Shown: one piece after another, positions 1-6,270 of the stretch | Layout: each line of letters starts with the position of its first letter | Position numbering within the stretch: the stretch's first letter is position 1 | Assembly: GCA_003132265.1 (NCBI GenBank) | Contig: PKXE01000230.1 | Coordinates: forward strand, 1-13,405 | Origin: Candidatus Dormiibacterota bacterium | GTDB taxonomy: Bacteria > Chloroflexota > Dormibacteria > Aeolococcales > Bog-877 | Direction of reading: 5' to 3' | DNA length: 13,405 nt | Position numbers and translations under genes: made by a program | Notes under the pieces: generated by a model | The model's database searches: none | Seen by the model: only the letters and a program-made list of their open reading frames with translations | What the model was told of the DNA's origin: nothing

Positions 1-131
1 AGGTGGAGGTGCTGGCGACCTACGAGGGCCAACCCGCGGCGGTCCGCCAGGGGCGCCACCTGGGATTGATCTTCCACCCGGAGATCACTGGGGACCCCCG
101 CCTGCACCAACTGTTCCTGTCCCGCCTGTAA
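1..131 (+). CDS. pdxT: Pyridoxal 5'-phosphate synthase glutaminase subunit PdxT, C-terminal end (partial)
   Basis: Only the last 42 codons are present, read in the frame starting at base 3 and ending with TAA at 129-131. The peptide contains GQPAAVRQG followed by FHPE and ends in [10 protein letters not shown]. This is the typical end of class I glutamine amidotransferases of the PdxT (SNO) family, where the H and E of F-H-P-E belong to the Cys-His-Glu catalytic triad. In the family, PdxT hydrolyses glutamine and channels ammonia to PdxS, which makes PLP from ribose 5-phosphate and glyceraldehyde 3-phosphate. The nucleophile cysteine and PdxS would lie upstream of the window. Other amidotransferases also have a His-Glu pair, but the VRQG-FHPE spacing and the short C-terminus favour PdxT. 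Confidence 0.87.
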   Translation, partial: VEVLATYEGQPAAVRQGRHLGLIFHPEITGDPRLHQLFLSRL

Positions 132-134
132 GGA

Positions 135-149
135 GCCGCCTGGAGCGGC
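135..149 (+). terminator. Small hairpin just after pdxT
   Basis: A perfect 5-bp GC stem (GCCGC / GCGGC) with a 5-base loop starts four bases after the pdxT stop codon. There is no run of T after it, so it is a weak candidate for an intrinsic terminator. It may only stabilise the mRNA 3' end. The rest of the pdxT-GNAT gap (150-258) shows no clear promoter; a TATCGT at 157-162 is the only -10-like hexamer seen. Confidence 0.25.
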
Positions 150-258
150 GAGCGACTATCGTCAGAACACTCGGCGGCGCGCAGGCGGGGCTCACCCAAG
201 GCTCAACTTCGAGCTCCCCTGGTTCCATCTTCGGGGCTGGCGAGGCACACTGAGAACC

Positions 259-1308
259 ATGCACGTTAGATCGGCTAGCTATCGGGACCTCAGTCAGGTG
301 GATGACCTCTACCGGGCGAGCATGGCGGTCGAGCAGGAGTTCGACCAGCGACTCCAGAGCGCGGGACCGCAGAGCCCAGTCCCTGGGCCCGCCCTGGCTC
401 GGGTCTGGTCGATCCTGACCCGAAGTCTCTCGGCGCTGATGCCACTGGCGGACATGGGCGACCAGCTCTATGTCGCCGAGGCGGACGGGCGGATCGTGGG
501 CTTCGTCCAGGCGGAGCCGGCTCCCGGCAAGCGAGCCTGGCGGATCCTCAACCTCTGCCTCTGCGACACCGCGGAAGGGCACTTCGCGGGGGTGCCCTTG
601 CTGCAGCACCTGGTCAACGAGGGGCTGGAGCGCGGGGTGACCCGCTTCCTGGTGCGGATCCCCGAGGATCACCCCCTCCAGGCGATGCTCCGCGAGCAGG
701 GCTTCCAGCCCTTCGCCTCAGAGCAGATCCGCTTTCGGGAGCTGCCCAAGCCACCCGACCACCACTCCGAGCCCTGGGTCCCGGCGGCCCCGGACGACCT
801 GGGTGGGGTGTATCTCCTGTACCTGCGCACGGCGCCCCATGCGGTGGCGGCGGTGGAGGCGCCCAGCCTCACCCAATGGAGGGCGACCTTCCAACTGGGC
901 TGGCTGGGGCGGCTGGACGGCCGAGCCGGCGACTCCCGCCACTACGTCATCCGGCACAACGGGGGCATCGTGGCCTGGGCGGGGGTCCGGCTGCCGGCTC
1001 GGGCCCGGCCCAGCCTGATCAGCCTCATGCTCGACCCCCAGCAGAAGGAGCTGGCGGTGGAGGCGCTCCACAGCCTCTTGGGCCAGGTGCCGCCGGGGCC
1101 GACCCTGTGCCTCTTGCGCCATTACGACGCCGAACTCCACCGGGCGGTGGCCGCCCGAGGCTTTGAGCCCGTCGCGACCCAGATCCTGATGGCCCGCGAC
1201 CTGCCGCTCAAGCTGCGGGCCCACCGCCTAGCCGAGCAGAAGAAGGCGGTCCTGGCCGGTGCTCTGCCGGTGGTCCAGGCGAGGAGCGCGCCGGACCCCA
1301 GCCCTTGA
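259..1308 (+). CDS. Tandem GNAT-fold N-acetyltransferase-like protein
   Basis: The 349-residue protein begins at ATG 259 with MHVRSASYRDLSQVDDLYRA, the usual opening of GNAT acetyltransferases (beta-strand, then an acidic/aromatic helix). It appears to hold two GNAT folds. In the first (about 1-160), AEADGRIVGFVQAE forms the central strands, a helix follows at about 110-125, and REQGFQPFASEQ is the typical C-terminal 'GF' segment. In the second (about 175-315), YVIRHNGGIVAWAGVR and ARGFEPVATQILMARDL repeat the same layout. The acetyl-CoA pyrophosphate loop (R/Q-x-x-G-x-G/A) is not clear in either half, so catalytic activity is uncertain. The family transfers acyl groups from acyl-CoA to amines; the substrate here cannot be inferred. 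It follows pdxT by 127 bp on the same strand. The C-terminal tail of about 30 residues is basic, then Pro/Ala-rich. The fold is fairly certain, the function unknown. Confidence 0.8.
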   Translation: MHVRSASYRDLSQVDDLYRASMAVEQEFDQRLQSAGPQSPVPGPALARVWSILTRSLSALMPLADMGDQLYVAEADGRIVGFVQAEPAPGKRAWRILNLCLCDTAEGHFAGVPLLQHLVNEGLERGVTRFLVRIPEDHPLQAMLREQGFQPFASEQIRFRELPKPPDHHSEPWVPAAPDDLGGVYLLYLRTAPHAVAAVEAPSLTQWRATFQLGWLGRLDGRAGDSRHYVIRHNGGIVAWAGVRLPARARPSLISLMLDPQQKELAVEALHSLLGQVPPGPTLCLLRHYDAELHRAVAARGFEPVATQILMARDLPLKLRAHRLAEQKKAVLAGALPVVQARSAPDPSP

Positions 1309-1340
1309 GCGCGGAGGGCCGACCGCGCGTCAGCTTGCGC

Positions 1341-1346
1341 TATATT
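1341..1346 (+). promoter_or_regulatory. Candidate -10 box (TATATT) in the leader before the R3H ATPase
   Basis: TATATT is a near-consensus -10 hexamer in an otherwise very GC-rich stretch, 33 bp after the GNAT stop codon. No good -35 hexamer is visible at 16-18 bp. Six bases after the hexamer comes a GTG (1353), so a transcript starting about 7 bases downstream would begin at or next to that GTG. This would be the promoter for the R3H ATPase-tmk-darA run. Read by eye only. Confidence 0.45.
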
Positions 1347-1352
1347 CGACCT

Positions 1353-1424
1353 GTGATAGTCGGCAGGCTTGGAGCTTCGCGCCACCGAGCCGCCGCGCCC
1401 GCCCGCGGAGGGGATGGGCGCTAA
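1353..1424 (+). CDS. Possible 23-codon leaderless leader ORF
   Basis: GTG 1353 to TAA 1422-1424 encodes 23 residues beginning MIVGRLGASRH and ending ARGGDGR, rich in Arg, Ala and Gly. The case for it is positional: GTG sits six bases after TATATT, and the ORF ends just before the RNA structure that precedes the R3H ATPase start. There is no detectable homology or domain, and codon-position bias is not decisive at this length. It may be a regulatory leader peptide or a chance ORF. It is not a shadow of either neighbouring gene. Confidence 0.22.
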   Translation: MIVGRLGASRHRAAAPARGGDGR

Positions 1425-1436
1425 GCCGCGTCTCAC

Positions 1437-1481
1437 CCTGGCCACGGGCAAATGGCTTGCCGTGACCGACGGGAGGCCGGG
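1437..1481 (+). promoter_or_regulatory. Stem-loop structure around the start region of the R3H ATPase
   Basis: The inner hairpin is ACGGGCAA (1444-1451) against TTGCCGT (1457-1463), one bulged G, loop ATGGC. It is enclosed by CCTGGCC (1437-1443) pairing with GGCCGGG (1475-1481), seven pairs including one G-U. The outer stem takes in the last two G of the purine-rich GGGAGG (1471-1476) that would act as ribosome binding site for a CTG start at 1484. Forming or opening it could therefore change translation. The pairing is visible in the sequence; a regulatory role is inference. It does not match a riboswitch class I can name. Confidence 0.35.
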
Positions 1482-1483
1482 CT

Positions 1484-3100
1484 CTGACGGCATCTGACCC
1501 CGCCTTCGGCCCCTCGTTCCCAGAGGAGCTGGAACTGCTGATCAGCACGCTGCCGCGCCACCTCTACCAGGCGGTGAGCAAGCTTGCGGACGAGTCGGGA
1601 GATCTTTTGGAGATTGTCCTCGACCTAGGCCGGGAGCCGGAGGCGCGCTTCGAGGGCAGTGAGGTGATCCTCAGCCACACCCCGGTCAGCCTGGAGGACA
1701 TCGCCTACGTGGCCGACCGGGTGGGTGACTTCGGCGGGGACAACCGTGCCGGGATCGCCCGCACCCTGCACCGGATCAGCGCCATCCGCAATCGGGCTGG
1801 GGAGATCGTCGGCTTGACCTGCCGGGTGGGCCGGGCGGTGACCGGCCGGGTGGAGATCATCCGCGACATCGTGATCAGCGGTCAGAGCCTTCTGCTGCTG
1901 GGCAAACCGGGCGTCGGCAAGACGACCATGCTGCGCGAGGTGGCCCGCATCCTGGCGGACGAGAGTCGCAAGCGGGTAGTGGTGGTCGACACCAGCAACG
2001 AGATCGCCGGGGATGGCGACATCCCCCATCCCGGGATCGGCCGGGCGCGGCGGATGCAGGTGGCCCGGCCGGAGCTGCAGCACGCGGTGATGATCGAGGC
2101 GGTGGAGAACCACATGCCGGAGGTCATCGTCATCGACGAGATCGGCACCGAGCTGGACGCAGTAGCAGCCAGAACCATCGCCGAGCGGGGGGTGCAGCTG
2201 GTCGGCACCGCCCACGGCAACACCCTGGACAACCTTTTGGTGAACCCCACCCTCAACGACCTCCTAGGAGGGATCCAGAGCGTCACCCTCTCGGACGAGG
2301 AGGCGCGCCGGCGGGGCACCCAGAAGTCGGTTCTGGAGCGCAAGGCGCCCCCCACCTTCGACGCTTTGGTGGAGATCGTGGACCGGAACCGGGTCACCGT
2401 CCACATGCCGCTCGCCGACGTCGTCGACGATGCCCTCCGGGGCCGGCCCCGGCCGGCCCAGCTGCGCGAATCCCAGGCCGGTCGCGGGGTCACCACCCGA
2501 CTGGTCGATCCTTCCCCTTTTGACGACCGCGGCTCGAAAGAGCTGTTCGGAGAGGAGTTCACCGCCGCCAGGCCCCGGCGCCCGGTCACGCTGGCTGACC
2601 TCTCCGAGGGCCACAACGGCCAGCACTCAGCGACGGGAACTGAGACCTCGCTCTTCCCCTACGGGGTCTCGCGGGTGCACCTGGAGCAGGCCATCCGTGA
2701 GCTCAAGGTGCCGGTCCGAATCCAGCACCACGTCGACGACGCCGATCTGGTGCTGACCCTCAAGAACTACTACCGCCGCCGCGATTCGCCGCTCCGAGCG
2801 GCGGAGACCGAGGGGATCCCGATCTCGATCCTGCGCAGCAACACGGTCGCGCAGGTGCGCGCCTTCTTGGCCCGGCTCTACAACCTGGAGCCGGGCGACC
2901 CCACCGACGATGCCATGCGCGAGGTGAAAGAGGGCATCGAGCGGGCCCGGCAGGGGACCGCGGTCGAGCTGGCGCCGCAGAACGCCTACATCCGGCGACT
3001 GCAGCACCAGCTGGTGGAACAGAGCGAGCTGGTGGCCCGGAGCACCGGCAAAGAGCCCAGACGCCGACTGCGCATCTACCCCGCCAGCCAGGCTTCGTAG
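1484..3100 (+). CDS. R3H-domain P-loop ATPase (SpoIIIAA/Ycf45-like nucleic-acid-binding protein)
   Basis: With the proposed CTG start the protein has 538 residues; the first ATG/GTG/TTG in frame is GTG 1574 (508 residues). The upstream start is preferred because the 30 extra residues read PEELELLISTLPRHLYQAV, which continues the family's conserved N-terminus into LDLGREPEARF, and because GGGAGG lies 7 bases before the CTG. Domains (numbered from CTG): N-terminal domain to about 125; AAA-type ATPase with Walker A GKPGVGKTT (140-148), Walker B VIVIDE (214-219) and GTAHG (241-245); a linker rich in Arg/Pro (about 320-390); a region with YGVSR and LRSNT; and a C-terminal R3H domain (about 495-538, APQNAYIRRLQHQL). 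R3H domains bind single-stranded nucleic acid. Relatives include SpoIIIAA and plastid/cyanobacterial Ycf45; their precise role outside spores is unknown. It leads a run with tmk 14 bp downstream. Confidence 0.88.
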   Translation: MTASDPAFGPSFPEELELLISTLPRHLYQAVSKLADESGDLLEIVLDLGREPEARFEGSEVILSHTPVSLEDIAYVADRVGDFGGDNRAGIARTLHRISAIRNRAGEIVGLTCRVGRAVTGRVEIIRDIVISGQSLLLLGKPGVGKTTMLREVARILADESRKRVVVVDTSNEIAGDGDIPHPGIGRARRMQVARPELQHAVMIEAVENHMPEVIVIDEIGTELDAVAARTIAERGVQLVGTAHGNTLDNLLVNPTLNDLLGGIQSVTLSDEEARRRGTQKSVLERKAPPTFDALVEIVDRNRVTVHMPLADVVDDALRGRPRPAQLRESQAGRGVTTRLVDPSPFDDRGSKELFGEEFTAARPRRPVTLADLSEGHNGQHSATGTETSLFPYGVSRVHLEQAIRELKVPVRIQHHVDDADLVLTLKNYYRRRDSPLRAAETEGIPISILRSNTVAQVRAFLARLYNLEPGDPTDDAMREVKEGIERARQGTAVELAPQNAYIRRLQHQLVEQSELVARSTGKEPRRRLRIYPASQAS

Positions 3101-3114
3101 AGCCGTCTTTGGGG

Positions 3115-3759
3115 ATGCCTTCACCCGGCTACTTCATCACCGTCGAGGGCATCGACGGCTCCGGCAAGAGCACTCAGGCGCGCCTTTTGGCCGAGCGGCT
3201 AAGCCAGGAGGGCGAGCTGGTCACCTCGGTCCGCGACCCGGGCACCACCGTCTTGGGGGAGCGGGTGAGGGCGCTGCTGCTGGAGAAATCGGGCAGCCCG
3301 CCGCCCGACCCTTTCGCCGAGGTGGCTCTGTTCCTGGCGGCGCGGGTGCAGTTACTACGCGAGGTGATCGATCCGGCGCTGGCCAAGGGGGCGCTAGTGG
3401 TCTGCGACCGCTATGTCGACTCGACCCTGGTGTACCAGGGGGCCGGCCGGGGCCTGGACCAGGGCGGCCTGCTCGAGCTGCACCGGCTCGTGGGCGCCAG
3501 CCGGATGCCGGACCTGACCCTGATCCTGGACCTCGACGTCAAGGCCGCCCGGCTGCGGTCCGACCCCGCCCTGCCGCTCGACCGGATGGAGGCGGAGCCG
3601 ACCGCCTACCATGAGCGGGTCCGCCAAGGGTACCTGGCCCTGGCGCCAAGATTCCCCGAGCGGGTCGTGGTGCTGCCGGCGGACCTCCCCCCCAAGGAGC
3701 TGGCCGAGTCCTGCTGGAGGGTGACCCGGGAGCGGTTGACGGCTAGGAGAGCGACTTGA
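3115..3759 (+). CDS. tmk: Thymidylate kinase (dTMP kinase)
   Basis: The 214-residue protein has the family's usual length. It starts MPSPGYFITVEGIDGSGKST, whose G12-T20 is the P-loop (GIDGSGKST). RDPGTT (family consensus REPGGT) lies in the dTMP-binding region, CDRYVDSTLVYQG is the DR-Y signature, and RLRSDPALPLDRME is the lid segment. The enzyme phosphorylates dTMP to dTDP with ATP in the cytoplasm, an essential step of dTTP synthesis by both de novo and salvage routes. ATG 3115 is chosen; a TTG two codons earlier (3109) is also possible, and neither has a strong ribosome binding site. The gene follows the R3H ATPase by 14 bp and its TGA overlaps the TTG start of the c-di-AMP receptor, so the three genes are probably one transcript. 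Confidence 0.95.
   Translation: MPSPGYFITVEGIDGSGKSTQARLLAERLSQEGELVTSVRDPGTTVLGERVRALLLEKSGSPPPDPFAEVALFLAARVQLLREVIDPALAKGALVVCDRYVDSTLVYQGAGRGLDQGGLLELHRLVGASRMPDLTLILDLDVKAARLRSDPALPLDRMEAEPTAYHERVRQGYLALAPRFPERVVVLPADLPPKELAESCWRVTRERLTARRAT
3745..3750 (+). promoter_or_regulatory. Ribosome binding site AGGAGA deciding the TTG start of darA
   Basis: AGGAGA lies inside the 3' end of tmk, five bases before TTG 3756. It is the clearest Shine-Dalgarno sequence in this run and supports TTG as the true start, overlapping the tmk stop (TTGA). Confidence 0.65.
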
Positions 3760-4073
3760 AACTGGTGGTCGCCGTAGTGCACGAGCAGGACTCCACCCGG
3801 GCCATCGAGGCGCTGGGCGGGCGGGGCTTCGGCGTCACCCGGCTCAACAGCGAGGGCGGCTTTCTGCAGCGCCGTAACTCGCTGCTGCTGCTGGGGGTCG
3901 ACGACAACCTGGTCGATGAGGTGATCTCCACCCTCAGCTCGGTCTGCAAGCCTCGCCACGAGCAGCTCGGCAGCGGGCGTTCCGACCCCGCGATGGGTGA
4001 GGCCGACGTCGAGGTGGAGGTCGGCCGGGCTACCGTCTTCGTCTTGGAGCTGGGCCGGGTGGAGCGCCTCTAG
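3756..4073 (+). CDS. darA: PII-like cyclic-di-AMP receptor (DarA/PstA family)
   Basis: The 105-residue protein matches the DarA/PstA family along its whole length: MKLVVAVVHEQDS opening strand, GVTRLNSEGGFL, LLLGVDDNLVDEVI, and the ending VEVEVGRATVFVLEL. Family members are about 109 residues, form trimers with a PII (GlnB-like) fold, and bind c-di-AMP between subunits; the downstream effect is not well defined. The binding loop usually reads G-G-F-L-R-x-G-N-T-T; here residues 34-42 read GGFLQRRNS, so Gly and a Thr are changed. The start is TTG 3756 with AGGAGA five bases upstream, overlapping the tmk stop by four bases, which suggests translational coupling. The order tmk-darA is also known in Firmicutes. 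Its presence implies that the organism makes c-di-AMP, though no cyclase gene lies in the window. Confidence 0.9.
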   Translation: MKLVVAVVHEQDSTRAIEALGGRGFGVTRLNSEGGFLQRRNSLLLLGVDDNLVDEVISTLSSVCKPRHEQLGSGRSDPAMGEADVEVEVGRATVFVLELGRVERL

Positions 4074-4105
4074 AGACGCACCTCGGCCGGACCCGAAGCG
4101 GGATC

Positions 4106-4111
4106 TATACT
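4106..4111 (+). promoter_or_regulatory. Candidate -10 box (TATACT) before the small ORF and DUF58 gene
   Basis: TATACT lies 32 bp after the darA stop and six bases before GTG 4118. This spacing would make a leaderless mRNA. No convincing -35 hexamer is visible. The same TATACT hexamer occurs at 10761 before sixA. The promoter would serve the small ORF and the DUF58 gene. Confidence 0.4.
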
Positions 4112-4117
4112 GCCGCG

Positions 4118-4252
4118 GTGGTGCTGCTGCGGCGGCCGGGGCTGAGCGGCAAGCGGGAGTTCATGGTGCTGCTCTCGGGGAGCCACCCGACCGGGCCCAC
4201 GGCCGGTTCCCCGACTCGTCGGGGACGGCTGATTCCACCGGAACCTAAGTAG
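4118..4252 (+). CDS. Small ORF (44 aa), stop overlapping the DUF58 start; possible Nudix remnant
   Basis: GTG 4118 to TAG 4250-4252 encodes 44 residues, starting MVLLRRPGLSGKREFMVLLS. Nearly all of the first 29 codons end in G or C, as in the real genes here; the tail is less biased. The TAG shares its G with the GTG start of the DUF58 gene (taGTG), an arrangement typical of translational coupling. Reading the frame upstream of GTG gives IYTAAVVLLRR, and with REFMVLLS this resembles the first two strands of a Nudix hydrolase, but no Nudix box (G-x5-E-x7-REUxEExGU) follows. It may thus be a short real gene driven by TATACT 4106, or the surviving 5' end of a decayed gene. Function not assigned. 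Confidence 0.33.
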   Translation: MVLLRRPGLSGKREFMVLLSGSHPTGPTAGSPTRRGRLIPPEPK

Positions 4253-5454
4253 TGAGTGGTGGGATGAGACCCGCTCCCAGAGTGCCCGGAGTGGGCACTC
4301 CCCGGGGATGGCTCCTGGGGGTGGTGGCGCTGGTCGGCGCGCTGGCCTACCTGGACAGCCTGGTCTGGGTGTTCCTGCTGATCTACGCGGTGGTTCTGCT
4401 GGCGCTGCTGGCGGCCGCCTGGAGCTGGTGGTGCGGCCGTCACCTCCGGCTCTTTCGTGAGACGCGCGACGGGGCTCGCGTCGTCGGCCAGGAGTTGGTC
4501 GAGCGGTTCACCCTGGAGAACGACTCGGGGCTGCCGATCCGCCTGGTGGAAGTGCGTGACCACTCCCGAGTCCCTGGGGCCCGGGCGACCAGGGTGGTCT
4601 CGCTGGCGCCACGCCAGATCGTGACTTGGGAGTCAACCCGTCGGCTCAGCTCCCGGGGCAGGTACGAGTTGGGACCGACCGAGCTGAGGGTGGCGGATCC
4701 CTTCGGGCTCTTCCCCCGGCGGCTCACCCAGCCCACCAGCGACACCCTGGTCGTCCACCCAGCGCTGGTGGCGGTACCGGGCCGGAGCCTGCCCGGGGGC
4801 TTGGCAGACCTCGCCAGGCACCGCAAATCGCCGGAGAGGGACAAGCTGGAGCCGGGGGCCCAGGGGTCAAGGTCGGTGCGCCGGAGGCCAGGTTCCCGGA
4901 CTCTCCCGGGGCCGGCCAGCGCCGCCTCAACCGACCTTCTGGTGTTGCTCGATCTATGCCGGGAGAGCCACCACGGCGAGGGACCGGACAGTTCGTTGGA
5001 GTACGCGGTGACGGTGGCCGCCTCGGTGGCTCACGCCGCGGCGGGCGAGGGCCGGGCCGTCTCCCTGGCCACCTCGGATCAGCAACTGGGACGGATCCCG
5101 GCGGGCCGGGGCGAGCTGCACGATCGGACCCTGCTGGACTACCTGGCGACCGCCCGCGACGACGGCGCGATCCCCTTCTCCGAGCTGGTCACCGGCGAGA
5201 TGACCAGCTGGCGCCACCGGGGTGGCGTCGTGCTGATCACCGCCGATGGCAGCCTGGAATGGGTGGAAGCGGTGGCCGCGGCTTCCGCACCCGGCGATCG
5301 GGCCCTCGCGATCTTCCTCGACCCGGCCGGCTTCTCGAGCCAGGCCGCCACCAAGATCCCCGCCCAGTGGCGGCTGGTGGTGGATCTCTGGGTGGTCCAC
5401 CACGGTGACGACCTCGCGCGCCTGGACGCCCTCCACGGCCGGGCCGTGGTCTGA
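4252..5454 (+). CDS. Membrane-anchored DUF58-domain protein with a degenerate core motif
   Basis: The 400-residue protein has two predicted membrane helices near the N-terminus (about 19-34 and 37-60, Leu/Val/Ala-rich), followed by a soluble domain. SSRGRYELGPTELRVADPFG (134-153) is a strong DUF58 hallmark, and STDLLVLLDL (226-235) starts the vWA-like part with its acidic strand end. In DUF58 proteins the segment between these normally carries R-x-Y-x-x-G-D-x-x-R-x-I-H-W-x-x-S-A-R; here residues 199-217 read LEPGAQGSRSVRRRPGSRT, so the G-D aspartate and the H-W pair are lost although the frame is intact. The family often sits with a MoxR AAA ATPase and transglutaminase-like proteins; neither is in this window. 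Start: GTG 4252, overlapping the small ORF's stop; ATG 4264 is the alternative. Biochemical role unknown. Confidence 0.82.
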   Translation: MSGGMRPAPRVPGVGTPRGWLLGVVALVGALAYLDSLVWVFLLIYAVVLLALLAAAWSWWCGRHLRLFRETRDGARVVGQELVERFTLENDSGLPIRLVEVRDHSRVPGARATRVVSLAPRQIVTWESTRRLSSRGRYELGPTELRVADPFGLFPRRLTQPTSDTLVVHPALVAVPGRSLPGGLADLARHRKSPERDKLEPGAQGSRSVRRRPGSRTLPGPASAASTDLLVLLDLCRESHHGEGPDSSLEYAVTVAASVAHAAAGEGRAVSLATSDQQLGRIPAGRGELHDRTLLDYLATARDDGAIPFSELVTGEMTSWRHRGGVVLITADGSLEWVEAVAAASAPGDRALAIFLDPAGFSSQAATKIPAQWRLVVDLWVVHHGDDLARLDALHGRAVV

Positions 5455-5496
5455 GGTGGCAGACCTGCACTGCCCGGCGCTGATGACCAGAGGCGC

Positions 5497-6270
5497 ATGA
5501 GCGAGGCCGACCGCGCCGAGGGCGACGGGGCCTCGCTGGAGTTGGCGATCCTCGGCAGCGGCGCGGCCTTCTCCGGCATCGGCCATAACGCTGGCTATCT
5601 GGTCGACGGCGAGCTCTTGCTGGACTGCGGAGCCCCCGTGACCAGCCTGATGGGCCAGCTGGGGCGCAGCCTGGCCGACTTGAAGTCGGTCGTCATCTCC
5701 CACCTCCACGCCGACCACTTCTTCCATCTCCCGTTGCTGGTGGCGGCTCGGACGGTGCGCTACCAGGGGGCCGACCCGCTCCGGATCGTCGGGCCTCCGG
5801 GCACCGCCCAACAGTTGGATACGCTCGGCCGGATGGCCTTTGGTGACCACTTCTGGGCAGAGGTGATGGAGCAGGGGACGCCAGCCGTGGAGGAATGGCG
5901 GGGCGGCCGGAGCGGCCCTCTGGGAGCGTTCCAGATGCAGGCGTTCGAGGTCGAGCACTCCTCCCAACTGGAGTGCTTGGGATTTCGCCTGGAGCGCCAC
6001 GGAATCGCCCTCGGCTACTCCGGCGACACGACTCTCTGCCCGGGGATCCGCGAGCTGGCCGCCGCGGTCAACTACCTGCTCTGTGAGTGCACCAGCATGT
6101 CGGCGCCGGCCCCGATCCACCTCTGGCGAGCCGAGGTGGAGGAACTGATCCAGGCCTACCCGGCCACCCGCTTCATCCTGACCCACCTCTCGGAGCGTGC
6201 CCCGGTCAAGGGCGCCATCCTCGCCTCGGACGGCCTGCTCCTACGGCTCAGGCCAATCGCCCCGGACTGA
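5497..6270 (+). CDS. Metallo-beta-lactamase-fold hydrolase, RNase Z/phosphodiesterase-like
   Basis: The 257-residue protein has the metal ligands of the metallo-beta-lactamase fold: HLHADH (69-74), H154 in VEHSSQLECLGF, D177 in YSGDTTLCPG, and H230 in ILTHLSERAP. The N-terminal LAILGSGAAF strand and the YSGDT motif are those of the RNase Z/AtsA branch, which cuts phosphodiester or ester bonds using two zinc ions. The long exosite arm of true tRNase Z is not evident, and the final motif is THLSER rather than the HFS-R-Y form, so tRNA 3' processing is possible but not shown. ATG 5497 lies 42 bp after the DUF58 stop on the same strand; only a weak AGAGG precedes it. The last 23 bases overlap the convergent thiO gene. 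Confidence 0.85.
   Translation: MSEADRAEGDGASLELAILGSGAAFSGIGHNAGYLVDGELLLDCGAPVTSLMGQLGRSLADLKSVVISHLHADHFFHLPLLVAARTVRYQGADPLRIVGPPGTAQQLDTLGRMAFGDHFWAEVMEQGTPAVEEWRGGRSGPLGAFQMQAFEVEHSSQLECLGFRLERHGIALGYSGDTTLCPGIRELAAAVNYLLCECTSMSAPAPIHLWRAEVEELIQAYPATRFILTHLSERAPVKGAILASDGLLLRLRPIAPD

Noticed and set aside
1436..1484. Resemblance to a cobalamin riboswitch (GCCAC...GGGAGGC-like segments).
   Set aside because: The conserved B12 box (AGCCxGGAGACCTGCC-like) and other core elements are missing, and the downstream gene has no B12 link.
1882..2616. Open frame of 244 codons on the minus strand inside the R3H ATPase gene.
   Set aside because: Ser/Arg-rich antisense shadow of the Walker-containing ATPase frame.
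4801..4932. Frameshift as the cause of the missing DUF58 motif.
   Set aside because: Neither other frame gives the G-D...H-W motif, and G/C third-position bias stays continuous in the annotated frame.
4954..6186. Open frame of 410 codons on the minus strand opposite the DUF58 and hydrolase genes.
   Set aside because: It has no recognisable domain, is rich in Gly/Arg/His/Gln as antisense frames of GC-rich genes are, and both plus-strand genes carry clear family motifs.
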